Of a stretch of 6,540 bases of DNA, positions 1 to 5,185 are shown piece by piece; the first letter of the stretch is position 1, and the number at the start of each line of letters is the position of its first letter. The translations under genes were made by a program, and so were the position numbers. The notes under the pieces are model-generated. The model saw only the letters and a list, made by a program, of their open reading frames with translations. It did no database searches and had not been told where the DNA came from. Source of the stretch: JALZAH01 sp051000755 (GTDB lineage Bacteria > Actinomycetota > Acidimicrobiia > Acidimicrobiales > Palsa-688); the NCBI GenBank assembly GCA_051000755.1, contig JBPCNZ010000152.1:1-6540 (forward strand), in the 5' to 3' direction.

Positions 1-1
1 G

Positions 2-166
2 CGCGAAGCCAACGGTTGGGCCGCCCGCCCGGGCCGGTTTGCCCAGGGCACCCGGCGCCACGGTGCGGGCGCCACCTGGCGCGAACGGCGCCAGGCCCGC
101 CTCGAGGACCGCCCGGTGGTGCGCAGCGGCTCGCGCCGTCGCCAGTCCGGTTCGCGGCGTCCCTGA
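2..166 (+). CDS. C-terminal fragment of an unidentified host protein with an Arg-rich tail
   Basis: The second forward frame is open from the window edge to a TGA at 164-166, giving 54 residues (REANGWAARPGRF... to ...SGSRRRQSGSRRP). Third codon positions are almost all G or C, as expected for coding DNA of this genome; the two competing forward frames are less convincing. About a third of the residues are Arg and no membrane segment is visible, so this looks like a basic cytoplasmic tail. I do not recognise the family. In mycobacteria the gene before the PatA-type acyltransferase is the CDP-alcohol phosphatidyltransferase pgsA, so that is one candidate from synteny only; nothing in this tail proves it. 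The start lies outside the window. Confidence 0.55.
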   Translation, partial: REANGWAARPGRFAQGTRRHGAGATWRERRQARLEDRPVVRSGSRRRQSGSRRP

Positions 167-211
167 GCCTCTGACGTCCCTGAGCCTCCCCTCCCCTCCC
201 TGGACGTCGCG

Positions 212-1216
212 GTGGACCTGAGCCCGGCCCGAGGCTGGCACCTGGCCCAAAGGGTGCGACGGCGCAACCCTCTGCCCCGACCCGGGCTGTCGCCGGCGTC
301 CAAGCTGGCCGCCTTCCGGCTGGGATCGGCTACGGCCGCCTTCCTCCCTGGCGCCGTGGGGCGGTCCATGGCTGAGGGGGTGGGGCTGGTCGCGGCCCGG
401 ATGGGTGGGCCCGGCGGGATGGCCCCCTTCCGCACCCGCAGGAACCTGGCGCGCGACCATCTGCGCCGCGTCTACGGCCCGGAGATGTCGGAGGTGACCC
501 TGTCCCTGCGGGTCGACGAGGCCTTCGCCTCCTACGGGCGGTACTGGGCCGAGAGCCTGCGGCTGCCCAGCCTCACGGCCGAGGAGGTCGACGCCGGGAT
601 GTCGTTCCGGGGGATGGACCACCTCCAGACGGCCCTGGTCGGGGGCCGGGGGGCCATCCTGGCCCTACCCCACCTCGGCGGTTGGGACTGGGGAGGCATG
701 TGGATGGCCCTCTCCAACTGGCCGGTGTCGGTCGTGGTCGAGGCCCTCCGCCCGCCCGAGGTGTTCGAGTGGTTCGTCGAGTTCCGCCGCCGGCTGGGGA
801 TGGAGGTCATCCCGCTCGACAAGGGTGCGGCGACGGCGTCGATGCGGGCTCTGAGAGCGGGCCGGGCCCTGTGCCTGCTGTCGGACCGGCTGGTCGGTGG
901 CACGCCGGGTGTCGAGGTCGACCTCTTTGGCGCCCCCACCCGCCTCCCCGCGGGACCGGTCACCCTGGCCCTGCGCACCGGTGCGCCGGTCCTGCCCTGC
1001 GCCGTGTACTTCGACTCGGGAGCGTCGGGACACCTGGCCGTCGTCGAGCGGCCGCTGGTCCTCGAGCGCCAGGGACACCTGCGCGCCGACGTGGAGCGGG
1101 GCACCCGGCAGCTGGCCGAGCGGCTCGAGGCCCTGATCCGCCGGGCGCCGACGCAGTGGCACATGATGCAGCCCATCTGGCCAGGGGATTACGTCCGGGC
1201 AGGTCAGACCCCCTAA
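212..1216 (+). CDS. LPLAT-family acyltransferase, phosphatidylinositol mannoside acyltransferase (PatA)-like
   Basis: This 334-residue protein belongs to the lysophospholipid/lipid A acyltransferase (LPLAT) group. The catalytic HX4D motif is HLGGWD (His154, Asp159), followed by the substrate-pocket block LLSDRLVGG (222-230), the VEVDLFGAPTRLPAGP block (234-249) and a terminal WHMMQPIWP (316-324). In actinobacteria the closest family acylates phosphatidylinositol mannosides at the cytoplasmic face of the membrane. An N-terminal hydrophobic stretch (about 31-62) may be an interfacial anchor. The GTG at 212 is the farthest upstream start and has no clear Shine-Dalgarno sequence; GTG 254 is an alternative that keeps all conserved blocks. 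The gene looks intact. In mycobacteria it is followed by pimA, but here a leftward integrase follows after only 7 nt, so an inserted element has probably separated it from its partners. The exact acyl acceptor is not provable from sequence. Confidence 0.85.
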   Translation: MDLSPARGWHLAQRVRRRNPLPRPGLSPASKLAAFRLGSATAAFLPGAVGRSMAEGVGLVAARMGGPGGMAPFRTRRNLARDHLRRVYGPEMSEVTLSLRVDEAFASYGRYWAESLRLPSLTAEEVDAGMSFRGMDHLQTALVGGRGAILALPHLGGWDWGGMWMALSNWPVSVVVEALRPPEVFEWFVEFRRRLGMEVIPLDKGAATASMRALRAGRALCLLSDRLVGGTPGVEVDLFGAPTRLPAGPVTLALRTGAPVLPCAVYFDSGASGHLAVVERPLVLERQGHLRADVERGTRQLAERLEALIRRAPTQWHMMQPIWPGDYVRAGQTP

Positions 1217-1260
1217 ATAGGCCTCAGTCCTCAGCCGTAGTCCTCAGCCAGTCCTCAGCC
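1165..1260. other. Candidate left attachment-site region (attL) at the host gene/integrase junction
   Basis: The tyrosine integrase gene ends 7 nt from the end of the acyltransferase gene, and integrases usually lie next to their att site. The crossover core is therefore expected in the 3' end of the acyltransferase, in the 7-nt gap (aataggc, 1217-1223), or in the integrase tail. No tRNA gene or tRNA 3' end is present. The matching attR copy is not in the window, so the core cannot be delimited. The interval is an inference from position only. Confidence 0.3.
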
Positions 1261-2315
1261 GGTCGGGCGAACGCAGCCTCGACGGCACTCCGTGCCCGGT
1301 CGTGCTCCGCCGGCATCAGATGCGCGTAGGTGCGGAGCAGCACAGCAGGGGAGTGGCCCAGATAGTCGGCCACGGCCGGCACCGACACCCCGCCCGAGAG
1401 CAGGACCGAGGCGTAGGTGTGCCGCGTGTCGTGGAAGTGGGCCTCGGGCAGGTCCGCCCGGACCCTCAGCGACCGCCACACACGCCCGAACCGCTGGCGT
1501 GGGACCGGGCGGCCGCCCTCGTGGAGGACAAGCCCACCCTCGCCGACGCCGTGCCCCTCGAGGTGGCGGGCGAGCTCGGCCACGGCCACATCGGCGAGCG
1601 GCACCGTGCGATAGGAGCGGGACGTCTTGAGCGGACCGAACCCGGGCTCACCGCGCCCCGGCGTGACCAACTGGCGGTCGACGGTCAGCTCCCGGCGGAG
1701 AAACCCGATCCGGTCGACCGTCAGGCCCGTCGCCTCGCCCTGACGCAAACCGCATGACGCCCCAAGGGTCACGGCCACCGCGAACCACGTCGGCGCCGCC
1801 GAGCGCAGCCGGTCCAGCTCCTCCCCGCTGAACGGCACTACCGGCCGGTCGGCGACCGCCGGGCGCTTCGCACCCCGCGCCGGGTTCGTGGCCAGCAGAC
1901 CGTCAGCGACCGCAGCGTCGAGCATCGTCCCCAAGTGCTGGACCGTCTGCCCCGCCGTCCGGCCCGAGAGCGCCAGGCCGGCGCCCCAACCCTCGACGTC
2001 CCCGCGCCGGATTGTGTTCAGTGGCCGGGCGCCGAGACTGGGCAGGACGTGGGTGCGGAACAGCGACTCCACGGCCGCCCTCGAGGATGGCCTCCACGGC
2101 TGCCTGGCCGACCACACGGCGTAGAAGTCGGCCACCGTCGTCTTGCCCTTCACCGGGTCCACGTAGCCGCCGGTCAGGAGATCGTGCTGGACCGCTACAA
2201 GATGACGCTCGGCGTCGACCTTGCGGACGAACTGCTTCGTTCGCTGCGGCCCGCCGGGGTACTCACGCCACCGGGCCCGCCACTGCCCGCTCGGCCGCTT
2301 CTCGACGCTAGCCAC
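1224..2315 (-). CDS. int: Tyrosine recombinase / phage-type integrase
   Basis: This 363-residue site-specific recombinase integrates and, with the excisionase, excises the element. All catalytic positions of the family are visible: Arg191 in GLRQGE, Lys230 in LKTSRSYRTVPL, His295 and Arg298 in HDTRH, His321 in LGHS, and the nucleophile Tyr330 in LLRTYAHLMP. The N-terminal part (about 1-55, EKRPSGQWRARWREYPGG) resembles the AP2-like arm-binding domain, followed by a SAM-like core-binding domain (about 58-150). The GTG start at 2315 has a strong GAGGAGG (complement of 2322-2328) 6 nt upstream. It overlaps the stop of the upstream HTH gene by 8 nt, so it is translationally coupled and co-transcribed with the repressor. 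The C-terminal tail after Tyr330 is built from a DNA-level repeat. Length and motifs indicate a complete, probably active enzyme. Confidence 0.95.
   Translation of the reverse strand: MASVEKRPSGQWRARWREYPGGPQRTKQFVRKVDAERHLVAVQHDLLTGGYVDPVKGKTTVADFYAVWSARQPWRPSSRAAVESLFRTHVLPSLGARPLNTIRRGDVEGWGAGLALSGRTAGQTVQHLGTMLDAAVADGLLATNPARGAKRPAVADRPVVPFSGEELDRLRSAAPTWFAVAVTLGASCGLRQGEATGLTVDRIGFLRRELTVDRQLVTPGRGEPGFGPLKTSRSYRTVPLADVAVAELARHLEGHGVGEGGLVLHEGGRPVPRQRFGRVWRSLRVRADLPEAHFHDTRHTYASVLLSGGVSVPAVADYLGHSPAVLLRTYAHLMPAEHDRARSAVEAAFARPAEDWLRTTAED
1227..1260. repeat. Three direct copies of gtcctcagcc in the integrase 3' end
   Basis: The 10-mer gtcctcagcc occurs at 1227-1236, 1240-1249 and 1251-1260. 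It encodes the integrase tail AEDWLRTTAED, in which the repeat is read in different frames, so the repetition is at DNA rather than protein level. The position beside the presumed att site makes integrase or excisionase arm-type binding sites a possibility. Simple slippage at the end of the gene is the alternative. Confidence 0.6.
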
Positions 2316-2904
2316 GTTGTGCCTCCTCGATGAGATGGTCCATGTGGACCACGTGGTCTGCGGCGAGCGCCTCGAGATCCTCGGCGACGTTGGCGATCAG
2401 GCTGTAGGCGACCACCTGCTCGTCCCGCTCGGGGATCTGGTCTGCGGCTGACATCGCAGCATCAAGGCACGCCCTGGCCCCGTCGAGGTTTTTTGCCCCC
2501 TGGTTGATGCCGGCCCTGATCGCCTCGGCTCGGGCCTGCGCCGCCTTGTAGGTCTTGCCGTCCGCGCCTGTCACCACCCCAGGTGCCCCAAATGGGGCAC
2601 CTGACAGTTCCCGGCCCACCGTGCCCTTGGACAGCCCGGTGGTCGCCACGATGCCCCTGGTGCTCATCCCGACGGACCGAAGCGACAGGACCACCTCAGT
2701 CCGCTCACCCTTCGGGAGTCGGAGCCGGCCTGGGTTGAACTCCGCCGAGCAGTAGCTCTCCCAGGAGGCGTATCCGAGCGAGGCCCATGCCCTGGAGGTG
2801 TAGGCCTCCTGGATCAGGTCCCATGCCATCGTGATCGCTGACCTGATGTCCTCGGTGAGTTGTCGGGCCGATGTCACTGCGACCGTGTTCTCGATGCTGG
2901 CCAT
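2308..2904 (-). CDS. Helix-turn-helix DNA-binding protein of the element, function unknown
   Basis: This 198-residue soluble protein carries a helical N-terminal part (12-56, with YTSRAWASLGYASWESYC), a clear helix-turn-helix of the kind that recognises DNA sites (about 67-101: ERTEVVLSLRSVGMSTRG and GLSKGTVGREL), a short GAPFGAPG linker, a VTGADGKTYKA motif (111-121) and an acidic helical C-terminus (135-196). The linker is encoded by the 24-bp palindrome at 2580-2603. Similar proteins with an HTH followed by a GxDGKxY motif are known in actinobacterial phages and plasmids, but I cannot assign a precise family. It starts with ATG at 2904, with GAGGAGG (complement of 2913-2919) 8 nt upstream, only 3 nt after the repressor stop, and overlaps the integrase start. 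The context suggests a role in regulation, partition or integration control; this is inference. Confidence 0.85.
   Translation of the reverse strand: MASIENTVAVTSARQLTEDIRSAITMAWDLIQEAYTSRAWASLGYASWESYCSAEFNPGRLRLPKGERTEVVLSLRSVGMSTRGIVATTGLSKGTVGRELSGAPFGAPGVVTGADGKTYKAAQARAEAIRAGINQGAKNLDGARACLDAAMSAADQIPERDEQVVAYSLIANVAEDLEALAADHVVHMDHLIEEAQRG
2580..2603. repeat. 24-bp near-perfect palindrome inside the HTH gene
   Basis: The arms caggtgcccca (2580-2590) and tggggcacctg (2593-2603) are exact inverted repeats of 11 bp around a central aa. The site encodes the flexible Gly-Ala-Pro-Phe-Gly-Ala-Pro-Gly linker after the HTH. It could be an operator bound by this HTH protein or by the XRE repressor, an attenuating hairpin in the repressor-integrase transcript, or a repeat insertion tolerated in a linker. 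Confidence 0.75.
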
Positions 2905-2907
2905 TGG

Positions 2908-3606
2908 TCAGTCCTCCTCTAGTCTGTGAGCCAGGTCGACGAGCAGCTCTCGGGTGATCCGTCCTCGGAACGCCTGCACCGACCGCCGGTCGGTGTCCGG
3001 TGCTCGTACCGCCGCCCTACGGTCTCGCTCCTCGGTGAGGGAATGCCCCCACATGTCGTAGGCCACGAGGCTCACGCGGCGTGCGGTAGTCCCGAGCCGG
3101 GCGGCGGCGCGTTGCTCGACGAGCTGCTCGGCGGCAGCCTCTGCCTGGATCACGGTATCGAGGGACATCTTGGACAGTCCCAGCGAGGACATCTCGCTCG
3201 ACCATTCCGCGAACGCTGCGCCCATCGCCGGCACCATGGTCTGAACGGCTCGGGATTCCGGAGTGTCGAGATCGTTGATGCGTACGTCACCTGCCGACTC
3301 GCTCCCGATTACCCGCCGGACGATGTCCAGCGGGGCCGAGGCATCCTTGCTCAGAACCACCGTTGTGTTGTCCCCGGCGAGCAGCTCGAGGACCCCGACT
3401 CGTAAGGCAACAGCGAGCAGGGTCGCTTCGGCCAGGTCGAGCTGGCGGACGCCAGATTCGACCCCAGAGACGACCTGACGACTCCACGCCAGGCCGACAG
3501 CGCGAGCCGACTTGGCGACGTCATCTTGGTTTCGATCCCCCCTCAGCCGGCGGACGTTGCGGCCGATGACGTCGGAGATGCCCTCAGCCTGCTCGTCGCT
3601 TGCCAC
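2908..3606 (-). CDS. XRE-family (Cro/CI-type) transcriptional repressor of the element
   Basis: This 232-residue protein has an N-terminal HTH_3/XRE domain (about 11-78: IGRNVRRLRGDRNQDDVAKS, then WSRQVVSGVESGVRQLDLAE and a LLAVALRVGVLELLAGD helix). A helical domain follows (about 114-230), with a conserved-looking segment RRVSLVAYDMWGHSLTEERDRR and a terminal RITRELLVDLAHRLEED. It is the likely element repressor, binding the half-sites at 3623-3707 and so governing both divergent operons. No S24 protease fold (LexA/CI autocleavage) is apparent, so relief of repression would need another signal. It starts with GTG at 3606, with AAGG (complement of 3614-3617) 7 nt upstream. Its last codons (GAG GAG GAC) form the ribosome-binding site of the next gene. 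Confidence 0.85.
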   Translation of the reverse strand: MASDEQAEGISDVIGRNVRRLRGDRNQDDVAKSARAVGLAWSRQVVSGVESGVRQLDLAEATLLAVALRVGVLELLAGDNTTVVLSKDASAPLDIVRRVIGSESAGDVRINDLDTPESRAVQTMVPAMGAAFAEWSSEMSSLGLSKMSLDTVIQAEAAAEQLVEQRAAARLGTTARRVSLVAYDMWGHSLTEERDRRAAVRAPDTDRRSVQAFRGRITRELLVDLAHRLEED

Positions 3607-3715
3607 GAGATGACCTTACTCCCTCGTGCGCTGATTTTCCAGTCCTTGACAATGACGGCTGCCTGTGCTTCGATAGTTCTCGTGCGCTGACCCTCGAGCG
3701 CACGAGAGGATGGCC
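3607..3715. promoter_or_regulatory. Divergent control region with operator half-sites
   Basis: This intergenic stretch separates the repressor from the excisionase. The 12-mer ctcgtgcgctga occurs at 3623-3634 and again at 3679-3690. The second copy is part of a dyad with 11-bp arms tctcgtgcgct (3678-3688) and agcgcacgaga (3697-3707) separated by 8 nt. Three half-sites thus bracket the rightward promoter, and the left one lies about 17-28 nt upstream of the repressor start codon. The arrangement fits an XRE repressor that autoregulates and shuts off the excisionase-replication operon. Confidence 0.75.
3646..3677 (+). promoter_or_regulatory. Probable rightward promoter for the excisionase-replication operon
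   Basis: A consensus -35 hexamer TTGACA lies at 3646-3651. After 17 nt comes TTCGAT (3669-3674) within the AT-richer stretch ttcgatagtt, a plausible but weak -10. Transcription would start around 3680, just inside the operator dyad at 3678-3707, so repressor bound there would occlude RNA polymerase. Confidence 0.5.
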
Positions 3716-3919
3716 ATGATGCCAGAGGACGAGTTCATGACCGCCGTGGAGTTCTGCAAGCTCATCAAGGCTCCGCTGGCGACCGTCTACCAATGGAACC
3801 ATCGAGGGACTGGACCGAAGGCACTCAAGATCGGGCGCCATCTTCGGTTCCGGCGTTCGGACGTCGATGCATGGCTAGCCGGCTGCGAGATCAAGGCGAG
3901 TGAGGCCGCAGGTGGCTGA
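3716..3919 (+). CDS. xis: Excisionase / MerR-like HTH_17 DNA-binding protein
   Basis: This 67-residue protein reads MMPEDEFMTAVEFCKLIKAP and then LATVYQWNHRGTGPKALKIG plus RHLRFRRSDVDAWL. The pattern is that of the short winged-helix HTH_17 excisionase family (TAxEFCKxxxxPxxTVYxWxxxGxGPxxxKIGRHLRxRxxDVxxWL). It would bind beside the att site and bias the integrase towards excision. I chose ATG 3716 because the ribosome-binding site GAGAGG (3704-3709) is 6 nt upstream; ATG 3710 is directly adjacent to that motif and too close, while ATG 3719 is also possible. The ribosome-binding site overlaps the right arm of the operator dyad. The last 13 codons lie in the first copy of a tandem duplication. 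It is divergent from the repressor and heads the replication operon, linking excision to replication. Confidence 0.85.
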   Translation: MMPEDEFMTAVEFCKLIKAPLATVYQWNHRGTGPKALKIGRHLRFRRSDVDAWLAGCEIKASEAAGG

Positions 3920-3991
3920 GGGTACCGCAGTGGCTAGCCGGCTGCGAGATCAAGGCGAGTGAGGCCGCAGCTGTGATTGAGGGTACCGCAG
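3872..3991. repeat. Tandem duplication spanning the excisionase end and next gene start
   Basis: Unit 1 (3872-3930) and unit 2 (3931-3991) begin with an identical 40-bp block (3872-3911 = 3931-3970). They then differ (gtggct versus ctgtgatt) and resume with an identical gagggtaccgcag. Unit 1 supplies the excisionase stop codon and a GTG; unit 2 supplies the start used by the zinc-ribbon gene. The units differ by two substitutions and a 2-nt indel, so the duplication is not a simple assembly echo. Confidence 0.9.
3912..3962 (+). other. Possible 16-codon leader ORF created by the duplication
   Basis: GTG 3912, with GAGG (3902-3905) 6 nt upstream, opens MAEGTAVASRLRDQGE and stops at TGA 3960-3962, 10 nt before the GTG start of the zinc-ribbon gene. 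The first seven residues mirror that gene's own start (MIEGTAV). It is therefore probably the original start codon, cut off by the duplication, now acting at most as a leader or coupling ORF. It overlaps the excisionase stop by 8 nt. No evidence shows that it is translated. Confidence 0.25.
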
Positions 3992-4239
3992 TCACCGAAA
4001 TGGCCGGCCTCATCCTCGAGCACGCACTCGGCGACGAGACGGCCGCAGCCATCCAGCGGGCAGAGGAGATCGGGCCCGGAACGCTGGGTGATTGGTGCGA
4101 CGCCTGCGCCGACGACGATGACGTTGACCCGGTCCGATTCCCCCGGATGATCTTCGGTGAGATGGCGGTCTACATCTGCCATCGCTGCGGTCACCGATGG
4201 ACGTGCTGGTGGGCACTTGACACCGGGGAGGCCGCGTGA
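3973..4239 (+). CDS. Small zinc-ribbon-like protein, function unknown
   Basis: The 88-residue product has two CxxC knuckles, Cys42-x2-Cys45 (WCDAC) and Cys69-x2-Cys72 (YICHRCGHRW), separated by 23 residues that include an acidic run DDDDVD. This is a typical zinc-ribbon arrangement for DNA, RNA or protein contact. The N-terminus (5-33) is a predicted amphipathic helix. The start is GTG 3973, with GAGG (3961-3964) 8 nt upstream; ATG 4000 is the alternative and would leave out only nine residues. The beginning lies in the second copy of the tandem duplication. Its GTGA end overlaps the next start by 4 nt, so it belongs to the excisionase-ATPase operon. A replication accessory or regulatory role is an inference from context. 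Confidence 0.75.
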   Translation: MIEGTAVTEMAGLILEHALGDETAAAIQRAEEIGPGTLGDWCDACADDDDVDPVRFPRMIFGEMAVYICHRCGHRWTCWWALDTGEAA

Positions 4240-4757
4240 GCCCGATGACCCGCCGGGACCGAGATGATCTGGCCAAGGTCGCTCGGTTGCGGACCAAGGT
4301 GGCGGTCGCCGGGATCGCCGAGCAACAAGCCGCCCTCCTGGCCGACGTGGAAGCCCAACTGTCAGCCATCTACCGCTTCGATGACGAGGCGTGGAAGGAC
4401 ATCGTGGCGACCGCCAAGGAGGCTGCCGAGGTTGCGGACGCCAAGGTCGCCGCGATCTGCGAGGAGCGGGGCATTCGTGCCGAGTTTCGGCCTGGCGTGA
4501 ACCTGGGCTTCTACGGCCGGGGCGAGAACGCCATCCTGCAGCGACGTACGGAGTTGCGGAAGGCAGCGCAGACAAAGATCGACGCGGCCGGGAAGAGGGC
4601 CAAGGCTGCGATTGAGGCCCGCTCGGTTGAGGTGCAGACCGAGCTAATCGCTGGTGGTCTATCGGGTGACGACGCCCGTTCGTTCCTGGCGTCGATCCCG
4701 AGCGCCGCTGAGCTGATGCCGACAGTGACCGTTGCCGAGCTGGAGGCCGGCTCATGA
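4236..4757 (+). CDS. Helical, coiled-coil-like element protein of unknown function
   Basis: The 173-residue protein is rich in Ala, Glu, Lys and Arg and consists mostly of long predicted helices (about 6-80 and 100-135), with a central segment FRPGVNLGFYGRGENAILQ (84-102) that looks like the conserved core. No catalytic motif, signal peptide or membrane segment is visible. Similar charged helical proteins with a GRGEN-type segment occur in actinobacterial prophages, as far as I recall, but no function can be named. The start is GTG 4236 in a GTGA overlap, with GGGGAGG (4225-4231) close upstream; ATG 4245 is also possible. The tight coupling to both neighbours suggests that it works with the downstream ATPase. 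Confidence 0.8.
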   Translation: MSPMTRRDRDDLAKVARLRTKVAVAGIAEQQAALLADVEAQLSAIYRFDDEAWKDIVATAKEAAEVADAKVAAICEERGIRAEFRPGVNLGFYGRGENAILQRRTELRKAAQTKIDAAGKRAKAAIEARSVEVQTELIAGGLSGDDARSFLASIPSAAELMPTVTVAELEAGS

Positions 4758-5185
4758 GCGCCCGCGAGGCATGGCTCGGTCGGCTGGACCCCGCTGTCCT
4801 TCATCACTTGGCCGCTGCTGCCGAGGGTGAGGCCCACCGGCGCCGCTGGGCGCCGGTCATCGACCCGGCGACAACCGCCAGCGAGCTGGCCGACCTCCTG
4901 GCCAACGGCGAGCACCCGTCGCTCGGATGGTGGCGCATCCGGGTGGCACGCCATACCCCAGGTGCCGCTGGCGTGCCGACCGCCGAGACGGTCGCTCTGG
5001 TGACTGCCGAGCTCGTCGCGGCGACAACCCTGTCCGACGAAGAGGTGACGGCCGCCATGACGACCGTGGCCAAAGCGCTGGGCGTCGACGCCTTCACGGC
5101 CAACCGGGCAGCCCGAGCCGGATGCGAGGCCGGGCGCAGAATCGCAGACGATGGTGGTCCCGCTCTCGAATCGTCGGCGGCATGA
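4754..5185 (+). CDS. Hypothetical protein upstream of the RepA-like ATPase
   Basis: I do not recognise this 143-residue soluble protein. It has an N-terminal helical part (AREAWLGRLDPAVLHHLAAA), a Trp/Arg-rich centre (GWWRIRVARHTPGAAG, 58-73) and an Ala-rich helical C-terminus ending with a GCEAGRRIADDGG segment (123-135). ATG 4754 overlaps the previous stop (ATGA) and has GGAGG (4742-4746) 7 nt upstream. Its own stop overlaps the ATPase start in the same way. Position immediately before a replicative-type ATPase makes a replication accessory or loader role conceivable, but no motif supports it directly. Confidence 0.75.
   Translation: MSAREAWLGRLDPAVLHHLAAAAEGEAHRRRWAPVIDPATTASELADLLANGEHPSLGWWRIRVARHTPGAAGVPTAETVALVTAELVAATTLSDEEVTAAMTTVAKALGVDAFTANRAARAGCEAGRRIADDGGPALESSAA

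Noticed and set aside
39..221. Open forward frame encoding a Pro/Ala/Arg-rich 60-residue peptide
   Set aside because: It is a shadow of the 2-166 frame, which has the better third-position GC bias; low-complexity composition is typical of off-frame GC-rich DNA.
532..1176. Long minus-strand and alternate plus-strand open frames over the acyltransferase
   Set aside because: High GC leaves few stops in other frames; these peptides are Arg/Pro-rich with no family motifs, while the acyltransferase has clear conserved motifs.
1150..1260. tRNA gene or tRNA 3' end as integration target
   Set aside because: No cloverleaf, T-loop sequence or CCA-type end could be found around the integrase/host junction.
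3934..4755. Long minus-strand open frame opposite the zinc-ribbon and helical protein genes
   Set aside because: Its translation is Arg/Ser/Pro-rich with no recognisable domain, and the plus-strand genes show consistent overlaps and ribosome-binding sites.
4927..5181. N-terminal extension of the ATPase frame back to 4927
   Set aside because: The extension overlaps the 143-residue gene in another frame and is Arg/Gly-rich shadow sequence; ATG 5182 in the ATGA overlap fits the operon pattern.
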